The position numbers and the translations under genes are program-made. From Stenotrophomonas maltophilia (GTDB lineage Bacteria; Pseudomonadota; Gammaproteobacteria; Xanthomonadales; Xanthomonadaceae), in the NCBI RefSeq assembly GCF_025642255.1, contig NZ_CP106759.1, forward strand, positions 585,501-649,500: a stretch of DNA of 64,000 nucleotides. Reading direction: 5' to 3'. Below, piece after piece: positions 1-8,290 of this stretch (the first letter of the stretch is position 1; the number at the start of each line of letters is the position of its first letter). Under the pieces are notes generated by a model, which had not been told where the DNA came from, made no database searches, and saw only the letters and a list, made by a program, of their open reading frames with translations.

Positions 1-388
1 GGTGTTCCTGGACATCGTGCAGGAAGTCAGCAGCGCGTCGGATGTGCCGGAGAACTGCAATCCGCAGGAGCGCAACTGCAACCCGCGCATTTCCACCAAG
101 AAGCTGGCTACCGAGGCCGCCGTGCAGAGCGGCGACACCATCATGCTGGCCGGCCTCATCACCGACTCGGCCACCGATGGTAGCAGCGGCATTCCCGGCC
201 TGAGCCGGATTCCGGTGATCGGCGCACTGTTCGGGCAGAAGAGCCGCACCAGCCGTCGTTCGGAGGTGATCGTGCTGCTGACGCCCAGCATCGTTCGCAA
301 TGCGCAGGAAGCGCGCACGTTGACCGACGAGTACAGCGAGCGTTTCCGGGCGATGGAGCCGCTGAACCAGCCGCGCGCAAAGAAGTAG
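1..388 (+). CDS. gspD: Type II secretion secretin GspD/XpsD, C-terminal fragment
   Basis: This is the 3' end of a secretin; the gene begins before the window. Secretins form the outer-membrane gate through which folded exoproteins leave the cell. The visible 128 residues carry the secretin C-terminal core: a GDTIMLAGLI strand, then GIPGLSRIPVIGALFG and EVIVLLTPSIV, the signature closing the barrel of GspD/PulD proteins. A Cys-rich stretch (NCNPQERNCNPRI) precedes it; this pair of cysteines is seen in xanthomonad secretins. The reading frame is open to base 1 and stops with TAG at 386-388. A type IV pilus secretin is possible, but the core fits GspD better. Confidence 0.85.
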   Translation, partial: VFLDIVQEVSSASDVPENCNPQERNCNPRISTKKLATEAAVQSGDTIMLAGLITDSATDGSSGIPGLSRIPVIGALFGQKSRTSRRSEVIVLLTPSIVRNAQEARTLTDEYSERFRAMEPLNQPRAKK

Positions 389-394
389 GGGGTT

Positions 395-418
395 ACGGCG
401 GGGCGACGCCCGCCGTTT
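395..418 (+). terminator. Hairpin terminator after the secretin gene
   Basis: An 8-bp GC-rich stem (ACGGCGGG at 395-402 and CCCGCCGT at 409-416, loop GCGACG) starts seven bases after the secretin stop and is followed by only a short T run. It is placed as an intrinsic terminator. The weak T tract keeps confidence moderate. Confidence 0.5.
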
Positions 419-520
419 CCATGAACCCCGCTTCGGCTCCGGCCTCTGCACGTGCCGGGTGCAACCCGGCCAACACCCTCCCGGTGCTACGCTGTGGCCA
501 CCGACAACCACGGAGGCGGG

Positions 521-1372
521 ATGGGGGCGATCGTGTTGTTGCCGCTGTGCGTGGACGATGCGGCGCTGGACCGGTGTCTGGCCGCACTTGATGCCGGTAC
601 GGCACCGGGTACCGCGGTCTGGTTGGCCGACGATGCCCAGACCGGACCACGCGCTCAGGCGGTCGTCGAGCACTGGCTGGCGAACACGCCACTGCAGGCC
701 GAGTACACCCGCCGCGCCCGGCCGCTGGGCGAGGTGGCCCATCTGGATGAAATGCTGCGTGCCTGCGAGGGGCTCGACGTGGCCGTGCTGGCACCGGACA
801 GCGTACCGGCGCCGGGATGGCTGCAGCAGCTGCAGGACGCCTTCGCCCGCGATGCGGCCATTGCCACCGCCACGCCCTGGTGCAATGCGGGCGAGACCGC
901 GGCCTGGCCCCGGCTGGGCGAGATCAATGCCGAGCCCACCGATACTGCGCTGCTGGCGCAGACCTGCGCCGCACTGCCGACCCTGCACCCGGAGCTGCCA
1001 TCGGCGGTCACGCATGCGGTACTGGTGCGCGGCAATGCACGTCGCCGTGCCGGCGGACTGGACGTGGAAAGCTACGCCGGCTGGAACGCTGCGCTGGTCG
1101 ATCTGAGCCTGCGCATGGCGGGCCTGGGCTGGCGCAACGTGCTGTGCGAGAACGCGTTCGTCAGCCGCGCCGGCGAAGCGGTCAGCCGCGATGGCGATCT
1201 GGAGGCGTTGGCCGCGCGGTGGCCTGGCTGGGTGCCACGCCTGGCCGACTTCCTGATGCACGATCCGCTGCACGAACTGCGCGCGGACCTGCAGCAGCGG
1301 ATGCAGCAGGCGATAATGCCGCGCGAGCAGGGCGATCTGTTCGTCCCGTCCGCGTCGGAGCCAACCGCTTGA
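521..1372 (+). CDS. Glycosyltransferase-like protein (family 2 related)
   Basis: A 283-residue protein without signal peptide or membrane span. Its start region (IVLLPLCVDDAALDRCLAAL) and the segment VAVLAPDSVPAPGWLQQL resemble the Rossmann-type N-terminus and the D-x-x-P-x-P-x-W-L stretch of family 2 glycosyltransferases. A clear DxD metal motif is not obvious, so activity is uncertain. The start at 521 is chosen because GGAGG lies at 512-516; an in-frame ATG at 452 would add 23 residues without similarity to anything recognised. It overlaps the next glycosyltransferase gene by four bases, so the two probably act on the same glycan. Substrate unknown. Confidence 0.6.
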   Translation: MGAIVLLPLCVDDAALDRCLAALDAGTAPGTAVWLADDAQTGPRAQAVVEHWLANTPLQAEYTRRARPLGEVAHLDEMLRACEGLDVAVLAPDSVPAPGWLQQLQDAFARDAAIATATPWCNAGETAAWPRLGEINAEPTDTALLAQTCAALPTLHPELPSAVTHAVLVRGNARRRAGGLDVESYAGWNAALVDLSLRMAGLGWRNVLCENAFVSRAGEAVSRDGDLEALAARWPGWVPRLADFLMHDPLHELRADLQQRMQQAIMPREQGDLFVPSASEPTA

Positions 1373-2208
1373 ATGCCGCCATTGCCGCCATCGTCGTTAC
1401 CTACCAGAGCGGCAGCACCATCGATGCCTGCCTGTCGCGGCTGCGCCAGTCGCAGGATGTGGCGGAAATCCGGGTGATCGACAACGGTTCGGTGGATGGC
1501 ACGCTGGACATCGTGCAGCGGCACGCCAGCCACGACCCGCGCGTGCGCTTCATCGGCAATCCGGACAATCCGGGCTTCGCCGCCGCCAACAACCAGGGCG
1601 CGGCCGATTCGCACAGCCCGTGGCTGGCGTTCATCAACCCGGACCTGATGGTCGAGCCGGAAACCCTGGCCAGGCTGCGCGACCGCGCGCACGTGCTCGG
1701 TGACTCCCTGCTCGGGGTCGAGCAGGTGGATGAGCACGGCCATGCCGATGAGGCGGTGCGCCGCCGTGATCCGGATTTCCTGGCCATGCTGCGCTCACCG
1801 GGCAGCGGCTCGAAACTGGCGATTCCGCGCGATCCGGCACAGACGCTGCAGCCGGTGCCGGCGCTGTCCGGCGCGCTGCTGCTGATGCCGCGGACGCTGT
1901 TTGATCGTCTCGGTGGCTGGGACGCCGGTTACCGGTTGCACGCCGAGGACCTGGACCTGTGTCGGCGCGCGCGTGAGGCGGGCGCGGTGGTGGCGATCGC
2001 CAACGACCTGCAGGTCACCCATGTCCGCGGCGTGTCCAGCCGTTCGCGGCCCTTCTTCGTCGAGTGGCACAAGCACCGCGGATTGTGGCGTTACTTCCGC
2101 AGGTTCGAGGCGCCACAGCGCTCGTTGCTGGTGCAGGTGGCGGTCTGGGGGGCGATCTGGGCGCACGCGCTGCTGCTGGTGCCGAGACTGCTGCGCAGAT
2201 CCCTGTAG
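1369..2208 (+). CDS. Family 2 glycosyltransferase, rhamnosyltransferase-like
   Basis: A 279-residue GT-A fold transferase. Visible family 2 landmarks are AIVVTYQSG at the N-terminus, [18 protein letters not shown], the INPDL substrate/metal motif of rhamnosyltransferase-type enzymes, and [19 protein letters not shown] near residue 190, where the ED pair would hold the catalytic base. The C-terminal [13 protein letters not shown] helix is also common in WbbL-like enzymes. It probably adds a sugar to a surface polysaccharide or glycoprotein. The start is TTG at 1369, with GGAG at 1357-1360 eight bases upstream; the nearby ATG at 1373 is out of frame. It overlaps the preceding gene by four bases. 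Confidence 0.8.
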   Translation: MNAAIAAIVVTYQSGSTIDACLSRLRQSQDVAEIRVIDNGSVDGTLDIVQRHASHDPRVRFIGNPDNPGFAAANNQGAADSHSPWLAFINPDLMVEPETLARLRDRAHVLGDSLLGVEQVDEHGHADEAVRRRDPDFLAMLRSPGSGSKLAIPRDPAQTLQPVPALSGALLLMPRTLFDRLGGWDAGYRLHAEDLDLCRRAREAGAVVAIANDLQVTHVRGVSSRSRPFFVEWHKHRGLWRYFRRFEAPQRSLLVQVAVWGAIWAHALLLVPRLLRRSL

Positions 2209-2238
2209 TGTCGAGCGTGTCCGGCGGCGGCGCGCATG

Positions 2239-2264
2239 GGCGGGGCCCCCGGGTTCACCCCGCC
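2239..2264. other. GC-rich inverted repeat upstream of pncB
   Basis: GGCGGGG (2239-2245) and CCCCGCC (2258-2264) can pair across a 12-base loop just before the pncB -10 box. It could end transcription from the glycosyltransferase genes or serve as an operator. No T tract follows. Confidence 0.3.
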
Positions 2265-2269
2265 GGGCG

Positions 2270-2275
2270 CATAAT
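2270..2275 (+). promoter_or_regulatory. Probable pncB -10 box (CATAAT)
   Basis: CATAAT lies seven bases before the pncB ATG and there is no Shine-Dalgarno sequence between them. Transcription from this box would start at or next to the ATG and give a leaderless mRNA. No good -35 hexamer is visible 17 bases upstream. Confidence 0.4.
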
Positions 2276-2282
2276 CCGCCTC

Positions 2283-3464
2283 ATGCCTATCATCCAGTCC
2301 CTGCTCGACACCGATCTGTACAAGTTCACCATGATGCAGGCGGTGCTGCACCAGCATCCCGGCGCCCAGGTGCAGTACCGGTTCAAATGCCGCACGCCCG
2401 GCATCGACCTGGCCCGCTTCATCGACCAGATCGATGAAGAGATCGACCACCTGTGCAGCCTGCGCTTCAGCGACGCCGAGCTGGATTACATGCGTGGCCT
2501 GCGCTTCGTGAAGCCCGATTTCGCCGATTTCCTCGGCCTGTTCCACCTGGACCGCAAGTACATCCAGCTGCGTGCCTCGACCCGGGTGCCCGGCGAGATC
2601 GAACTGGACATCACCGGGCCCTGGCTGCATACGATCCTGTTTGAAGTGCCGCTGCTGGCCATCATCAACGAAGTCTGGTTCCGCAACACCACCACGCCCG
2701 ACTTCGCCGAGGGCGAGCGCCGCCTGCAGGCCAAGGCCGCGCTGCTGCGCGACACCCCCGGCTTCGAGCAATGCCGCATCGCCGACTATGGCAGCCGCCG
2801 TCGCTACTCGCGCGACTGGCATGCGCGCCTGCTGCCGCTGCTGCGCGATGCGCTCGGCCCGCAGCTGGTCGGCACCAGCAACGTGCATTTCGCCCGGCTG
2901 TACGGCATGACCCCGCACGGCACGATGGCGCACGAGTACCTGCAGGCATTCCAGGCGCTGGGGCCGCGGCTGCGTGATTCGCAGGTGGCGGCATTGGAGT
3001 CGTGGGCGCGCGAGTACCGCGGTGACCTGGGCATCGCGCTGTCCGACGTGGTCGGCCTGGACGCCTTCCTGCGCGACTTCGACATGTATTTCTGCAAGCT
3101 GTTCGACGGCGTGCGCCATGACTCGGGCGATCCGTTCGACTGGGGCGACCGCATGCTGGCGCATTTCCAGCAGCGCCGGGTCGATCCGCGCAGCAAGGTG
3201 CTGGTGTTCAGCGATGGGCTCGACATCGCCAAGGTGATGCGCCTGTACGACTATTTCCGCGGTCGCTGCCAGGTGGCCTTCGGCGTCGGCACCCACCTGA
3301 CCAACGATCTGGGCCCGACGCCATTGAACATCGTCATCAAGATGGTCCGCTGCAACGGCCAGCCGGTGGCCAAGCTCAGCGATTCGCCGGGCAAGAGCAT
3401 GTGCGACGACCCCGGCTACCTGGCCTACCTGCGTCAGGTCTTTGAACTGCCGGACCCGGCTTAA
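2283..3464 (+). CDS. pncB: Nicotinate phosphoribosyltransferase
   Basis: PncB (393 residues) makes nicotinate mononucleotide from nicotinate and PRPP with ATP, the first step of the Preiss-Handler NAD salvage route in the cytoplasm. The N-terminus ([17 protein letters not shown]) is the family hallmark for substrate binding. [22 protein letters not shown] holds the conserved histidine region that is phosphorylated in characterised homologues. [11 protein letters not shown] and FSDGLD, then [10 protein letters not shown], form the phosphoribosyl-binding part. Length matches the bacterial family. The gene ends in a four-base convergent overlap with the pilin-like gene on the other strand. The start at ATG 2283 is fixed by the conserved N-terminus. 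Confidence 0.97.
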   Translation: MPIIQSLLDTDLYKFTMMQAVLHQHPGAQVQYRFKCRTPGIDLARFIDQIDEEIDHLCSLRFSDAELDYMRGLRFVKPDFADFLGLFHLDRKYIQLRASTRVPGEIELDITGPWLHTILFEVPLLAIINEVWFRNTTTPDFAEGERRLQAKAALLRDTPGFEQCRIADYGSRRRYSRDWHARLLPLLRDALGPQLVGTSNVHFARLYGMTPHGTMAHEYLQAFQALGPRLRDSQVAALESWAREYRGDLGIALSDVVGLDAFLRDFDMYFCKLFDGVRHDSGDPFDWGDRMLAHFQQRRVDPRSKVLVFSDGLDIAKVMRLYDYFRGRCQVAFGVGTHLTNDLGPTPLNIVIKMVRCNGQPVAKLSDSPGKSMCDDPGYLAYLRQVFELPDPA

Positions 3465-3826
3465 AGGTAGTCGACCACCACCAGGTAGGCGCCCCGCAGC
3501 GGTTGCTGCTGCGGCGCTTCCACGCGGTAGCGCTCGGAGAAGGCGATGTCGCCGACGCGCATGGCGCTGGCCGACACGGCCAGCTGCTGGCCATGGCGCT
3601 TGCCATCGCGCAGCGTCGCGGCCTGGCTGTCGCCCACCGCGGTCACCGCCACCGTCGAGCCCTTGGCCGACGGCGGGCAGGCCGCCAGGCTCAGCTCGCC
3701 CTGGGACAGGGCCGTCGTGCAACCCGGCTCGGCGATGCGGCCGCTGAACCGGATGCTGCCACTGCTGGCCTGGGCCAGCGCACTGACGGACATCAGGGCC
3801 ACGCACAGCAGAAGGGAAGTCCTCAT
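3461..3826 (-). CDS. Short fimbrial-subunit-like exported protein
   Basis: A 121-residue protein with a signal peptide ([20 protein letters not shown]), leaving about 100 mature residues. The mature start [14 protein letters not shown] follows the same pattern as the SMF-1 pilin start (GTITFNGKVTDKTC), and a second Cys follows about 18 residues later, the pilin disulfide. It ends VVVDYL, like a pilin C-terminal strand. It is much shorter than a normal chaperone-usher pilin of about 150 residues. Lying divergently beside the smf operon, it may be a minor subunit, an assembly stopper or a reduced pilin. The start is at the ATG before the signal peptide; an in-frame upstream ATG adds 21 unlikely residues. 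Confidence 0.7.
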   Translation of the reverse strand: MRTSLLLCVALMSVSALAQASSGSIRFSGRIAEPGCTTALSQGELSLAACPPSAKGSTVAVTAVGDSQAATLRDGKRHGQQLAVSASAMRVGDIAFSERYRVEAPQQQPLRGAYLVVVDYL

Positions 3827-3924
3827 GACACGTTCTCTGGTTCGGTGTGTCCTAGTTAGCGACAGCTCCGGACGGCCTTTAATAGGCAAAATCCGAATCT
3901 GCTAGGGCCATCACCAACAAAGAG

Positions 3925-3936
3925 TGATGCGCATCA
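3925..3936. promoter_or_regulatory. Palindrome TGATGCGCATCA, CRP/Clp-like site
   Basis: A perfect 12-bp palindrome between the divergent pilin-like gene and smf-1. In context it reads GTGA-N6-TCAA, resembling a CRP/Clp half-site pair. The same sequence with one change occurs upstream of bcsE at 9442-9453. Confidence 0.45.
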
Positions 3937-4142
3937 AATAAGGCGCTGGCCGCCTGAAAACAGCCTCTTTCAGGCGCGCCCGCCACCGGGTCGAAGACGT
4001 CATCTGCTGTCGTTCCCCCACCTTTGCCGGCCCGCGCCAACTCCCCATCGGCCGCCAAGCCAAAAGTGCCTATCACGTCACATTTGGGGCGTCAATAAAC
4101 CATCGTTCAGAAAAATAATGGGACTTTCATCACAGTTCTGCA

Positions 4143-4148
4143 TATACT
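4143..4148 (+). promoter_or_regulatory. Probable smf-1 -10 box (TATACT)
   Basis: TATACT in an AT-rich region is the best -10 candidate for the fimbrial operon. Initiation about seven bases downstream would put the hairpin at 4156-4185 at the 5' end of the mRNA. The -35 region is not canonical, suggesting activator dependence. Confidence 0.4.
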
Positions 4149-4155
4149 TGCGTCA

Positions 4156-4185
4156 CGGATTCAGGGGTAGGTATGTCCGAATCCG
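4156..4185 (+). other. 5' leader hairpin of smf-1 mRNA
   Basis: CGGATTC (4156-4162) pairs with GAATCCG (4179-4185) around a 16-base loop. It would lie at the very start of the predicted transcript, where such stems often protect mRNA from decay. Confidence 0.4.
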
Positions 4186-4280
4186 GCCACAGGTGAGACG
4201 CAAGGATGGGTCTTGAAGCCCGGCAGTGCTCCTTGCTTCCTCCTCTACTTCCATCTCTTCAGTAGGGTTAGGTAAAAGCA

Positions 4281-4820
4281 ATGCACAAGATCAACATCAT
4301 CGCGGCTCTCATGCTGGCCGCTGCTCCGCTGGCCGCCAACGCTGCCGACGGCACCATCACCTTCAATGGCAAGGTGACCGACAAGACCTGCACCATCTCG
4401 ACCCCGGGCGGCAAGGACTTCGCCGTTACCCTGCCGACCGTGTCCAAGAACACCCTGGCCACCGCCGGTGCCGTCGCGGGCCGTACCCCGTTCGCCATCA
4501 ACCTGACCAAGTGCAGCGCCGGCAACGTCGCCACCTACTTCGAGCCGGGTTCGACCGTTGACTTCAACAGCGGCCGCCTGATCAACCAGGCTTCGGCCAA
4601 CGCTGCCGGCAACGTGCAGCTGCAGCTGCTGGGCTCGAACAACCAGTTCCTGCCGGTGAAGGCCGCAGGCACCGGTCTGGCCCAGGACAACTCGCAGTGG
4701 GTGACCGTTGCCACCGACGGCACCGCCAACCTGAACTACTACGCCGAGTACTACGCCACTGCCGCCGCCACCCCGGGCGACGTCACCAGCAGCGTCAAGT
4801 ACACGATCATCTACAACTGA
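4281..4820 (+). CDS. smf-1: Major fimbrial subunit SMF-1
   Basis: The main pilin of the chaperone-usher fimbria, a 179-residue precursor. A signal peptide (MHKINIIAALMLAAAPLAANA) precedes the mature start ADGTITFNGKVTDKTC. Two cysteines (in KTCTIS and LTKCSAG) give the pilin disulfide. The C-terminal SVKYTIIYN, with the penultimate Tyr, is the chaperone- and donor-strand motif of this family. In S. maltophilia SMF-1 mediates early attachment to surfaces and host cells. It leads an operon with chaperone, usher and tip adhesin downstream. The longer spacing after it (85 bases to the chaperone) is typical where pilin must be overproduced. The symbol rests on the family and operon match. Confidence 0.9.
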   Translation: MHKINIIAALMLAAAPLAANAADGTITFNGKVTDKTCTISTPGGKDFAVTLPTVSKNTLATAGAVAGRTPFAINLTKCSAGNVATYFEPGSTVDFNSGRLINQASANAAGNVQLQLLGSNNQFLPVKAAGTGLAQDNSQWVTVATDGTANLNYYAEYYATAAATPGDVTSSVKYTIIYN

Positions 4821-4905
4821 TCATCGCCGTACCCGCACTGGCCGGCGTACGCGCCGGCCAGCGCTCCGCGGCCCCTGGCCACACACCTCGAGCGTAGTAC
4901 TTCCG

Positions 4906-5634
4906 ATGAAAGCTCTCTTTCCCCGGGCGCTGCTGCTGGCAGCGTCGACGCTGCTCTTCTGCCAGGAAGCCATGGCAGGCGTGGTGGTCAATGGCACGCG
5001 TGTGATCTATCCGGCGCAGTCGCGCGAAGTCACCGTGCAGGTCGACAACGTGGGCGACTCGCCCGCGCTGGTGCAGGCCTGGATCGACAGTGGCGACGCC
5101 AACCAGACGGCCGACACCAGTGATGCCCCGTTCGTGCTGACGCCGCCGATCAGCCGCGTCGAGCCGGGCCGCAGCCAGGCGCTGCGCCTGATCTTCTCCG
5201 GCGCGCAGCTGCCGACCGATCGCGAGTCGGTGTTCTGGCTGAACGTGCTGGACGTGCCGCCGTCGCCGGACAACGCCGAGAACGGTGAGCAGAACTACCT
5301 GCAGGTCGCGTTCCGTTCGCGCCTGAAGCTTTTCTATCGGCCGCAGGGCCTGAAGGGCGTCGCCAACGACGCACCGGCAGCCCTGCGCTGGACCCGCAGC
5401 GGTGACCGCCTGCGGGTGGAGAACCCGAGCCCCTTCCACGTGACCCTGGCCGAAGTGCATGCCGTGACCGGCAGCAGCGAAAAGGCGGTCGAGGACAAGG
5501 GAACGATGGTCGCACCGAAGCAGAACCTGGAGTTCGCCGCACCGGCGGGCACCACCGAGGTGCGCTTCATCACCATCAACGATTACGGCGGTCGGGTGGA
5601 GCACAAGGTCCGCCTCGACAGCACCGGGGGCTGA
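4906..5634 (+). CDS. Periplasmic fimbrial chaperone (PapD/FimC family)
   Basis: A 242-residue periplasmic chaperone that completes the fold of pilin subunits by donating its G1 strand and hands them to the usher. A signal peptide is followed by NGTRVIYPAQSREVTVQVDN, the first Ig domain with the conserved Arg that anchors pilin C-termini. FVLTPPISRVEPGRSQALRL is the F1-G1 region, and ESVFWLNVLDVPP is the family signature. RSRLKLFYRP carries the conserved Lys. The second Ig domain follows from about residue 145. It sits between smf-1 and the usher gene, 70 bases before the latter. Confidence 0.93.
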   Translation: MKALFPRALLLAASTLLFCQEAMAGVVVNGTRVIYPAQSREVTVQVDNVGDSPALVQAWIDSGDANQTADTSDAPFVLTPPISRVEPGRSQALRLIFSGAQLPTDRESVFWLNVLDVPPSPDNAENGEQNYLQVAFRSRLKLFYRPQGLKGVANDAPAALRWTRSGDRLRVENPSPFHVTLAEVHAVTGSSEKAVEDKGTMVAPKQNLEFAAPAGTTEVRFITINDYGGRVEHKVRLDSTGG

Positions 5635-5704
5635 ACGCGCCGCGCTGGCCAGGGCCTGCGCATCCCGCCACCGCCGCCGTGCGGCGAATTGAAGGAATGT
5701 CAGT

Positions 5705-8290
5705 GTGATCGGAAACAGATTGACATTGTCGATCCATCAGGCGCTTTGCCTGTTGGCTGCCGGCGTGGCCTGCCCAGGATGGGCGCTGGCTGCCCCGGCC
5801 AATCTCGGCGAACAGGCGCTGATGGCGCAGACTGGGGCGGCGACCGCGCGTGCGCCGGAGTCGGCGCAGTTCAACTCCAGCTTCCTCTCCGGCCAGGCCA
5901 AGCAGGTCGATCTGGCGGCCTTCAGCAACGGCAATCCGATGGTCGCCGGCACCTATCGCGTGGACGTCTACGTCAATGGCGCCTGGCAGGGCCGCCGCGA
6001 CGTGCAGTTCAAGGCGGATGCACAGGGGCGCGTCGATGCCTGCCTGGCGCTGCCGATGCTCGAGGAAATGGGCGTGGACAGCGAGGCGGTGCTGCTGCAG
6101 CAGGATCCGTCGGTGCCGACCGATACCTCCACGTGCGTGCCGGTGCAGCAGCGCATGGCCAATGCCTATGGCGTCTATGACAGCGGCAACCTGCGTTACG
6201 ACCTGAGCATCCCGCAGGTGTTCCTGCGCCGCGAAGCGCGTGGCTACGTCAACCCCGCGCTGTGGGACCGTGGCATCAACGCCGGCTTCGTCGGCTACAG
6301 CTTCAATGCCATCGACAGCGACAGCCGCGTCGAAGGCGGACAGCGCAACCGCAGCGCCTATCTGGGCCTGAATGCCGGCCTGAACCTGGGTGGCTGGCAG
6401 TTCCGCCACGATTCCAACCTGACCTGGACCGAGGGCGACGGCCGCCACTGGCAGAGCATCGCCACCTACGCCCAGCGCGGCATCCCGAAGATCCGCGGCA
6501 TGCTCACTGTGGGCGAGGCCTACACCACCGGCGAACTGTTCGAGTCGATCGGATACCGGGGTGCCAGCCTGGCCAGTGACGACCGCATGCTGCCCGATTC
6601 GCTGCGCGGCTACGCGCCGGTGGTGCGCGGCATCGCCGAGACCAATGCGCGGGTGGAAGTCCGGCAGAACCAGCAGCTGATCTATTCCTCCACCGTATCG
6701 CCGGGCAGCTTCGTCATCGACGATCTGTACCCGACCGGTTACGGCGGTGACCTGGAAGTGAGCGTGATCGAGGCCGATGGCCGCCGCCGCGAGTTCAAGG
6801 TGCCGTTCGGTTCGGTGCCGCAGATGCTGCGCGAAGGCGTCTCCCGCTACTCGTTGACCGCCGGCCAGGTCCGCAACGAGCTGCTGCGCGATGAACCCTG
6901 GCTGGCGCAGGGTACCTACCAGCGCGGCATCGGCAACCAGCTGACCCTGTACGGCGGCAGCGCGCTGAGCGAAGGCTACGTTTCACTGCTGTACGGCATT
7001 GGCCTGTCCACCCGGATCGGTGCGTTCGCGGCCGATGTCACCCATGCCCGTACGTCGTTCAACCACTACGGCGACCACACCGGCGCCAGCGTGCGCCTGA
7101 GCTACAGCAACATGATCGGCGAAACCGGGACCAACCTGACCCTGGCCGCCTATCGTTATTCGACCGAAGGCTACTACAGCCTGCAGGACGCCCTGTACGG
7201 ACGCGACGCGGATGATCGCGGCATCGACCCGACCACCCGTGGCCGCCAGCGCAGCCAGTTCCAGCTGACCCTGAACCAGCCGCTGGGCCGCCGTGCCGGT
7301 GCGCTGTACGTCACCGGTTCGGTGCGTGACTTCTACGACCGTTCCGGCACCTCCAAGCAGTACCAGGTGGGCTACAACAACGCCTGGCGCTCGGTGAACT
7401 ACGGTTTCTCGGCACTGCGCACCGAAGAAGGCATCCTCGGCCGGGCCGACACCCAGTACCTGTTCTCGATGAGCGTTCCGCTGGGCCGCGGGACCCATCC
7501 GGTGTCGTTCAGCGCCGACCTGGGCGCGCGTGACCGTGGTGGCTACGACAACAGCCGCGTGGGCATCACCGGTTCGGCCGGCGTCGACAACAACTTCAGC
7601 TACGGCGTGGCCCTGTCCGATTCCCGCGAGGGCAACACCACCGCGGTCGGCAACGCCGAGTACCGCAGCCGCTACACCGCGTTGAACGCGACCTACAGCC
7701 ATTCCAGCGATTTCCGCCAGGCATCGGTGGGCGCCAACGGCAGCGTGGTCATGCATCCGGGCGGCGTCACCTTCACTCCGCAGCGTGGCGATACCATGGT
7801 GCTGGTCGAGGCGCCGGGCGCGCGCGACGCGCAGGTGACCAACGCACCGGGCCTGCGCATCGATGGTCGCGGCTACGCCGTGGTGCCGTACGTATCGCCG
7901 TACCGCCTGAACACTGTGACCCTCGATCCGCAGGGCATGGCGCATGACGTCGAGCTGGAAAGCAGCAGCCAGTCGGTTGCACCGTTTGCCGGTGCCATCA
8001 GCTACCTGCGCTTCGATACCCGCAAGGGCAACGCGCTGCTGATCCAGGTGCGCAATCCCGATGGCCGCACCCTGCCGTTTGGCGCACAGGTCAAGGACGA
8101 GCAGGGCCAGCCGGTGGGCATGGTCAGCCAGGGTGGCCGCCTGTATGTGCGCAGCGAGCAGGATCACGGCCGCCTGCAGGTGGAGTGGGGCGCCGGCGCC
8201 GACCAGCGCTGCACCGTCGATTACCAGGTTCCGGCGGGCGCCGATGCGTCCAAGACCGGCTTCATCCCGCTGGAGGCAGCATGCCGATGA
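5705..8290 (+). CDS. Outer-membrane fimbrial usher (FimD/PapC family)
   Basis: An 861-residue usher, the outer-membrane channel and assembly platform for SMF-1 fimbriae. A signal peptide is followed by the N-terminal chaperone-binding domain (FNSSFLSGQAKQVDLAAFSNGN, YRVDVYVNG) and a Cys pair near residues 115-145. The 24-strand barrel contains the plug domain (PVVRGIAETNARVEVRQNQQLIYSSTVSPG, then FVIDDLYPTGYGGDLEV). The two C-terminal domains begin around residue 680 and end EAACR after a Cys pair. The start is GTG at 5705, giving a normal signal peptide. Its last ten bases overlap the tip adhesin gene, so the two are translationally coupled. Confidence 0.95.
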   Translation: MIGNRLTLSIHQALCLLAAGVACPGWALAAPANLGEQALMAQTGAATARAPESAQFNSSFLSGQAKQVDLAAFSNGNPMVAGTYRVDVYVNGAWQGRRDVQFKADAQGRVDACLALPMLEEMGVDSEAVLLQQDPSVPTDTSTCVPVQQRMANAYGVYDSGNLRYDLSIPQVFLRREARGYVNPALWDRGINAGFVGYSFNAIDSDSRVEGGQRNRSAYLGLNAGLNLGGWQFRHDSNLTWTEGDGRHWQSIATYAQRGIPKIRGMLTVGEAYTTGELFESIGYRGASLASDDRMLPDSLRGYAPVVRGIAETNARVEVRQNQQLIYSSTVSPGSFVIDDLYPTGYGGDLEVSVIEADGRRREFKVPFGSVPQMLREGVSRYSLTAGQVRNELLRDEPWLAQGTYQRGIGNQLTLYGGSALSEGYVSLLYGIGLSTRIGAFAADVTHARTSFNHYGDHTGASVRLSYSNMIGETGTNLTLAAYRYSTEGYYSLQDALYGRDADDRGIDPTTRGRQRSQFQLTLNQPLGRRAGALYVTGSVRDFYDRSGTSKQYQVGYNNAWRSVNYGFSALRTEEGILGRADTQYLFSMSVPLGRGTHPVSFSADLGARDRGGYDNSRVGITGSAGVDNNFSYGVALSDSREGNTTAVGNAEYRSRYTALNATYSHSSDFRQASVGANGSVVMHPGGVTFTPQRGDTMVLVEAPGARDAQVTNAPGLRIDGRGYAVVPYVSPYRLNTVTLDPQGMAHDVELESSSQSVAPFAGAISYLRFDTRKGNALLIQVRNPDGRTLPFGAQVKDEQGQPVGMVSQGGRLYVRSEQDHGRLQVEWGAGADQRCTVDYQVPAGADASKTGFIPLEAACR

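Larger units (their letters stand above)
3827..4280. other. 454-base regulatory region of the smf fimbrial operon
   Basis: This gap between the divergent pilin-like gene and smf-1 is clearly more AT-rich than its surroundings. It holds a 12-bp palindrome at 3925-3936, a probable -10 box at 4143-4148, and a leader of about 125 bases with a 5' hairpin and a CsrA/RsmA-type GGA motif. A 65-codon reading frame on the reverse strand (3879-4076) has no recognisable features and is not called. Confidence 0.7.

Noticed and set aside
3879..4076. 65-codon reading frame on the reverse strand in the smf regulatory region
   Set aside because: No signal peptide, motif or ribosome site, and it covers the palindrome of the regulatory region.
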